This document shows positions 57,926-64,000 of a DNA stretch of 64,000 bases, in pieces. This stretch comes from Rhynchonema sp. JSB1_4. Taxonomy: Eukaryota > Nematoda > Chromadorea > Monhysterida > Xyalidae. The translations under genes were made by a program, and so were the position numbers. The stretch spans positions 124,001 to 188,000 of the forward strand of contig JASAMV010007963.1 of assembly GCA_030248065.1 (NCBI GenBank). The letters are read 5' to 3'. Every line of letters starts with the position of its first letter. Position 1 is the stretch's first letter. Under the pieces are notes generated by a model. It was given only the letters and a program-made list of their open reading frames with translations. It did not search any database and had not been told where the DNA came from.

Positions 57926-58675
57926 TATAGCAGGTATTGGGTACTTTGCCAAAACAAATTTGTGAGAAAAACGTTCAACTCCCAAAGTCTACCGCCGCTC
58001 AAGAAATTTGTCAGATTGTCAATTTTGTGTATCAGTTAGCACTGTTTACAATAGTGAAGCTCATAATAATGCATAACCATATAATAACATTAGTTGTTAT
58101 ACTCAACTTCGGGGACTGTTTTGAATTTCGCGTCGTTGGCTTTTTGTGAGTGAAAACAAACTCAAACCAGTCCCGCGACACGTGAGAGAAGAAAACCTCG
58201 GCGTAATTATATTTTGGTCCAGAATAAAATGTGTCACACAAAACAAGAGTGTACATTTCCCATAAACCACAGGTAAAAGAAGGCACAACCAATACAGAGC
58301 GGGCATTTGGCTGATTGTGATTATACATAAACCTTTCGTTGGCCACTTACTTTGGAAGTCGTTTTCTGTCACAAATAAAACTGACTTTATGCAAGCTGAC
58401 ATCGGCAAATTGTTATTAATTTTTTTGAAGCAGTAGCGTTGACGTACATAACTCAGTTGGGCAGACCAAACTGCCCCACTGAGTTTCTGAATTCATTAGG
58501 AAATGATACGTCAACGTCAACAACACTGTGGATACTATGCAACAATCAGCCCCTTTACAATTGCATATGCTCATTGACAGAAACTATCCAATAAGCGGCA
58601 AACCACGAATAGAGCCCGATTGTGAAAGAGAAGAGAGGCGCGAATTGAATGCCAATGCCACTATACCAGGATTAG

Positions 58676-61410
58676 CTACGCAGCCGGTTTCGAACCCGCA
58701 CAACAGCCAGCAGCGTTGGTTGACATACGTTGCCATAATGACACGGTCTCGTTGGGATTGTGGGCGGAGTTGAGACGGTGTGAGTCGTACCTGCAAAGCA
58801 ACAACACAAACACGTCACATCAACGAGTCGGTTTTCGGAGAAGCAGTGCAACCCGCAAATGGCTGAACCATATTGCAGTTGTTTTGGAGCATGAGAAGAG
58901 TACGGGGAATTTTTTACGTTGAATGCACTGTTACATAAAGCACTCCGAGTGGACAAGTTTTGGGTTAATGACGATTTCCGGTCAATTCAAAACATCTTAC
59001 GGTTATTTTTACACCCTCATGTCAGGTATGGATTATGCAAGTTTTTGGCAATTGCATATTTTATGAATTTTCTATTTTACGGTATAGTAAGTTTCTAAGT
59101 TCGCTGCCCAAACTTCCGTCCTTCTTGACGAAGAAGGCAGTCCTTCTTGACTGCCTCGACTTCGAACGGGAGTTTCCCTGCATTTGTAAAAATGCACTAG
59201 GTAGCGAAATTAGAAATTTACTATACGATGGAAAATTATTCAAAAAAGTGGACAGACGGACAGCTTTTGTTTTCGCACCAACACCATTGAGCAATAAAGG
59301 ACCAACGACTTGCACATACTGCTGTGCCGGAACAAAAAAAAATCGGCAAAATTGATGAAGTATTAGCTTGCAACATCCCACGTGCCCCACGGTCCTACCT
59401 TGACTCATTCGACTTCAGATCGTGAGTCAACTTCGTGGCCACTTCAGTGAATAGGGTGTCGACATTGGTGGCGTTCAATGCCGATGTTTCAAGGAAATAT
59501 TCGAATCCATTGGCTTCCGCGAATGCTTCGCCAATCCGGGTCGGCACCTCGCGGTCGTCGTCCTTGTCGATTTTGTTGCCTGAAATATCAAGGAAAGGTG
59601 TTCTTAATATAGTTGCGAACAAACCGGTTCTTTACATTTTGTGAAAAAAACCGAAAAATTTCCCGAGGATGAATTTCCAGTACAGGGTATTTTGACCCCC
59701 AAAAACTGATGTGAAGCCTGCTGCAAAGACACTATGTGCTACTGAAGAGATGTAAACTGCTGCAAATCTCCAAGTTATCTCGTTCTAGACCTCTGGATGG
59801 CACTTCGGCATTGACGAACCACCAGAACGTCGAAAAATAAGTGTCAAAAACGTCATTTTTGGTAAAAAATAGGAGAAAATTTTGCCCGGTTTTTTTCACG
59901 GAAATTTATTTTCGGTCCAAAAAAACCGACCCGGTTTTCTTTCACGAAAAAAAAACGGTTCTTTTCCATCCGCAACTATAGTTCTTACAACAGTACACCC
60001 TCTATGGAGGCATGATTAGGTCGGATGAGGAGAAAAGCAGTAGCGTTCTCTGTCACCACCATGATCATGTTCACTCGTTGTCATCATTGATTTTTTCCCA
60101 TCCCTACGTGCTCATTAGTCATTAGACTTTCTGGATGACGTGGTCTAGGTTAAGATTTCAACCACATGGCTTTATTCAAGCTTCCTTCTAATTATTCTGT
60201 CAGTGTGCCAAATTTCGCAACGTTCCACGTGACAGTGACATCCATGCGAAATTTCACCACTGGCTAAATTGCGAAACCAAATTGGCAGATGTTCTCAGAA
60301 CATGCAAGATAATCACTATCGGTTCTTTGTTTCTTTTTGGAAATGATAAATAAATTGGAAATAAACTGGGATTGAAAAACTGACGATTGATCGTCAACAA
60401 TTTCTCTCTGCTGAGTTATTCGGCACTTAACAGGTTTGAGAAACGGAAGCATTCAAAACGATGCGAGAGCATGACAAAAGATTAGTTGTGAACAGAAGAA
60501 TTAAAAAAACAAAAAAAGAATTCACCCAAATTTTGTCAGATTAACAGCAAATCAGGAAAGAACCTAGAAGCCACAGCGCTACCGTATTATTAGGAATAGA
60601 AGCCCGGGCTTATATTCTCTTCTTGAGGGCCGTCAGAGCAGGGGCGTAGCTAGGTGCGAATTTAGGGGGTTCCTGGACGACAGTCCTGGTTTGCAGTGCT
60701 TGTTTCACTCATGAAACGTCTTTTATCCAGTGCTCGTTCAAAATACGGCGCCTATTTGAAGTCAAATGAGCAAAGCAATGTTGACTTTTTTTGTTGAAAA
60801 TCGCTAGAAACCAGTGAAAATGCGTGTATTTTCTTGACGCGCGATTTTTTAACTTTTGAAACGGCCGCGAATGAAAATCCTGCGATTTAGGGATGCTTTT
60901 TCCTTCTTGTGACTTCACGTAGGGGGTACGGTACCCCGTGAGCGGCTGAGGGAATACCTGTACCCCCGCTCCCAGGTACCCCACCCCGTCTCCTGCGCTA
61001 CTCAGGGGAACTTCTATTCTATCACTGACCTTAGATGGTTGAAAATGTCCTTCCAGAAACATGAATTAGCAAACACAGAATAGTTTTAAACAAGCCAAAG
61101 CTACTTGTACATGCTAACATTTACGGATTTCGGGAGGGGGTCTATATACGGGGGACTTTTAACACCGACAACACGGCGCACAAAATTTTTACAGCCAACA
61201 CACACACGAACAATGCATAAACGCACCGACTAATATCTTGAACACTTTCCGGTTGGCGTACTGTTCGATTTCGGCCAGCCATTCGGGCAGACAGTCGAAC
61301 GACGGTTGACAGGCCACGTCGAATACGAGCACAATCGCGTGAGCACTACGGTAGTAGGATTGGGTGATCGATCGGAATCGCTCCTGACCGGCTGTGTCCC
61401 AGATTTGCAG
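58676..61410 (-). CDS. rab-30: Rab30-like small GTPase, 3' three exons
   Basis: Three minus-strand exons join in phase: 61410-61227, 59579-59399 and 58790-58676, giving about 159 residues. They carry switch II ([13 protein letters not shown]), the Rab30-type stretch [17 protein letters not shown], the guanine motif GNKID and the ETSAL motif. The C-terminus ends [13 protein letters not shown], with two adjacent Cys six residues before the end. Rab GTPases cycle on membranes, and Rab30 is linked to the Golgi. The P-loop and switch I exons must lie upstream of the first exon here, which begins in phase 0 after CTGCAG, but none is recognisable between 61411 and 64000. They are probably beyond the right edge, which would place the HAD exon at 63934 within or beyond a long intron. 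The 1.6-kb intron 1 contains transposon debris. Confidence 0.82.
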
Positions 61411-61918
61411 CTGCAGCAAGAATGCGAAGTTGTAGTATTGGTTGGTTTGGTTGTACAATTCAAGGGCTGATTTCGATTTGATTGAGAAGGATTTTACTTG
61501 CAAGCCGGAGCCCCGAGTGGCAGTGGCACCACATTGGACTATTCGCCTAAAAGCAGTGCTGTGGTTACTTCTGAATGTGGGAGATACTTCCCTGAGGACT
61601 TGGGCCAAAAAAGGGGGAGGCACTGTGTGTGTACCGTACGTAATCTGACAATTTTGAGTGGAGACCCAGTTTGGGGCTTGGGGGAGGGGAAGATTTTTTG
61701 AGGGGACCATTTTTTCTGAACCATACTACTTTCGTTGGAATGCATTTTTATGGCTTGTTAAGATGTGCACAATTCTCGCGTTTCGCGCAAATTTTGGCAC
61801 GTTTGGCCGATTTTTGGCTGTTTTTGACCGAGATGGGGTTCTGGTACTTTGCCGGTAAACTGGTTTCAAAACAAGGGGGAGACGGAGACGGGAGATAGTA
61901 TACTACTACACCAGAGAG

Positions 61919-62265
61919 CAGTGATGTAGTTGGTCCGAGCAAGAAAGCTAGCTAGCTAGCAGGGTACCCCGATTTGGGGGGTATTGGTCCAGAAGTCAAA
62001 AACAGGGGTATAAAAATTGGTCGAAATTATGTTAAAATAAGCCTTAAAATGCGCATTTTTGTCAACGTGTGAGAAAGTTTGAACGAATTTGACCATTTTG
62101 GCCCATAAAATGGTCATTTTGGCACTAAAATCAACACTTTTTTTACTTAGTGACCGGAGCAAGAAAGCTAGCTAGCCAGTTTGGGGGGTATGGGTTTCGG
62201 AGCAAGAAAGCTACCTAGCAGTTGGGGGGTAATACCCCCCATACCCCCCCCCAACCACATCACTG
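61919..62265. mobile_element. hAT-like non-autonomous element (347 bp)
   Basis: The ends CAGTGATGTAGTTGG and CCAACCACATCACTG are flanked by a perfect 8-bp duplication, CCAGAGAG, at 61911-61918 and 62266-62273. The interior repeats GAGCAAGAAAGCTAGCTAGC three times. The termini differ from the CAGGGTTGG elements, so this is a second hAT-like family. Confidence 0.9.
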
Positions 62266-63933
62266 CCAGAGAGGCGAGACACTGTACCAGACTGCGGGGG
62301 GCACACTGCACCAGTGAGGGCTGAGGGGGAGATGCTATACCTTTTGGAGGGACACTTCCCCAGCCACCACAGGACTGCCTCCCCCCGGCCGCAAACCACG
62401 CGCGGGCGTGGCTACAGTGACCCGAAACATTTTAGGCGTGTAAGAATTCAGCGCAACAGGGTATGGTCTAAGACTGCAAAGTATGGCTGGTTTTCCATGC
62501 TACTCGGACCCTGGCTAGTAACTATCCTGCTGGCAGGATGGTTGGCGGGACTGTCACTGAGTACGGTGCTTGGCAATGCAAGTGTCGGTTCACCCTCGGG
62601 TGGGGAGCTTTCGGGCGAAAAGTGACAGGACGCTTGCGCTGGCGTTGGTATGCAGAACAGTCTTATCTTCAAACTCCTATTCGTCACAACGCTCAGCTTG
62701 CTGAACACTCTGGTCGCGGTCAGCCAGTTAGACCTCGGCATGAACAGCGAACGACAACTACTACGTCAATCAAATGCTCAATCTACTGCTCAATCGATCG
62801 CTGTATCGCTCACGAGGTCGTTCGCTCAGGCTGGATGGGGGAGATGTGACCCTCGCGTGTGCATGGTGACACTGCTATTGGATCAAGTTGACTGCCACTC
62901 CTCCGCCTGCTGACTGAAAATGTGATTTCTCTTGTATTGCGTTCAGATTATTCTGAGTCTGAGTTCGTTTCGTCGCTGGCAGTCAGAAGATATTTTATAT
63001 TGTTTGTTTCGTTGCGTCGTCGTGCCGTTTACTTTTATTTCTTTTGCATTTATCATTTTAACCCCGGATAAAGTGTGCTGAGCTAAGCGCAAGAGGGGGT
63101 TCAGTTCGAGCGAAGTGAGAACTGCAGGAATTGCTGCAGCCAGCTGATTTGGCTGGCCTGTTTGCCTTATATTTTTGTGTGTGCAAGTATTTCAGGTCAA
63201 ACAATCTCCTTTTATAGCTTTTAGACGAAGAAAGAAGACAGAAGAAACAAGAAAGAAGCAAGAAGACAAGACTCGAAAGGAGCCAGAAAGTGCGGCCTTG
63301 AGGAGGCCGGCTGAAAGAGCCAGCAAAGCAGTCTTGAGAAGGCTGCGTGTTCCCGTCGGATTTGGTCAAGAATCCGACGGACGACTTGTGGACGATTGGA
63401 GAGTGTTGTTGAGTGTGTCAGTGGCTGCACTGGGAGTGTTGCCTGGCTGCACTCTACGAGACCGAGTGCGGCGCGATCCTCGTGGGAGTGCTTGGACGGG
63501 TGTGCTCCCACAAGATCACATCTGTGTGTTGTGTTATGTAGTGGAGGGCGATTTACCTGAACTTCATGAAAGCATAAACCAAAACCTGGGTCGGCAAGCA
63601 TGAAAACAAACCAAACATTTCCCAGATTTCATAAGTGGACAGGCCAGGTGCAGCTCATTTCGTCAGATGTGGTGAAAATTTGGCATAACGGGCAAAAAAT
63701 CTAGGATCGTGTCCTTACTAGAAAAAGAGTGGAAATTAACCATCCACACCCAGCTCTTTATGGTGGCGCTCTCCATAAAATGACAATTTTTGACACGCAT
63801 TTGCGGGTATTGAAACTGTCGTTAAAACCCAAGGTGATCCCCCATTCCCACAGGGAACATTCTTTTCAATGACCAATAATCGAGGTTCCGTTCGTGTCGC
63901 TATAAAGTGGGTGGACTGTAACTTGATGTTCAG

Positions 63934-64000
63934 GTCATCGAATCCTGTCGCGTGGGACTACGCAAGCCGGACCCAGCCATCTACGAGCTCACACTCGCAA
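63934..64000 (+). CDS. HAD-superfamily hydrolase, partial exon at window edge
   Basis: After an acceptor (GATGTTCAG) the frame reads VIESCRVGLRKPDPAIYELT and runs off the window. The SxxxGxRKPDPxIY pattern, with its conserved Lys, is motif III of HAD-type hydrolases. It is especially like the N-terminal domain of soluble epoxide hydrolase and ACAD10. Which full-length architecture this belongs to cannot be told. No upstream exons could be recognised between 62.3 and 63.9 kb. A pogo-like terminus (CGCTATAAAGTGGGTGGACT) lies just upstream in the intron. The 142-codon frame at 63175-63603 has no supporting features. Confidence 0.6.

Noticed and set aside
60639..61000. Possible third hAT element starting CAGGGGCGTAGCTAGG
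   Set aside because: The left end is typical of hAT elements, but the right end is only partly complementary and no 8-bp duplication was found.
63175..63603. 142-codon plus-strand frame with a Lys/Arg/Glu-rich N-terminal half
   Set aside because: The composition comes from a purine-rich GAAGAAAG stretch. There is no domain, no clear splice or start context, and the opposite strand is equally open.

Overview
This is a eukaryotic, intron-rich, TE-rich window, most probably from a nematode. The evidence is a CaM-kinase kinase of CKK-1 type, a cuticlin-like ZP-domain N-terminus, a secreted C-type lectin-like protein, an ACDH-11-like acyl-CoA dehydrogenase, a TylF-type methyltransferase with a membrane anchor, and a family of short ionotropic-receptor-like genes. 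Introns are mostly short and GT-AG, with a few GC-AG. The species cannot be told from sequence alone. All gene models below were joined by hand from splice sites, reading phase and family motifs.

Layout, left to right. 0-11 kb: a hAT-like non-autonomous element, a six-exon C-type lectin-like gene (+), an uncertain secreted-protein gene (-), and the first two exons of a ZP-domain gene with no visible continuation. 11-29 kb: a tandem cluster of four ionotropic-receptor-like genes (A, B, C intact; D broken) plus a relic of a fifth. A TylF-type methyltransferase gene lies between B and C. The receptor genes share one four-exon plan and lack a visible M2 pore loop, and A and B share an almost identical second exon. 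Foldback and TIR elements fill the spaces, including a 1.3-kb palindrome. 28.5-32 kb: transposable-element debris, including a long-TIR element with an internal ~108-bp tandem repeat.

32-44 kb: a complete 16-exon CaMKK gene (+). 44.8-46.4 kb: an alpha-crystallin/HSP20-domain gene (-), 5' end unresolved. 46.4-50.3 kb: no gene I can support. 50.3-56.8 kb: a 16-exon ACDH-11-like gene (-), with one apparent frameshift in a homopolymer and one intron almost wholly made of a TA-flanked element. 58.7-61.4 kb: the 3' three exons of a Rab30-like GTPase (-); the P-loop exons must lie beyond the right edge. The last 67 bases open a HAD-hydrolase exon (+).

The genes do not form an operon-like pathway. 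The ionotropic-receptor cluster is the local expansion of most biological interest. The rest are conserved single genes whose introns are heavily populated by small DNA transposons.
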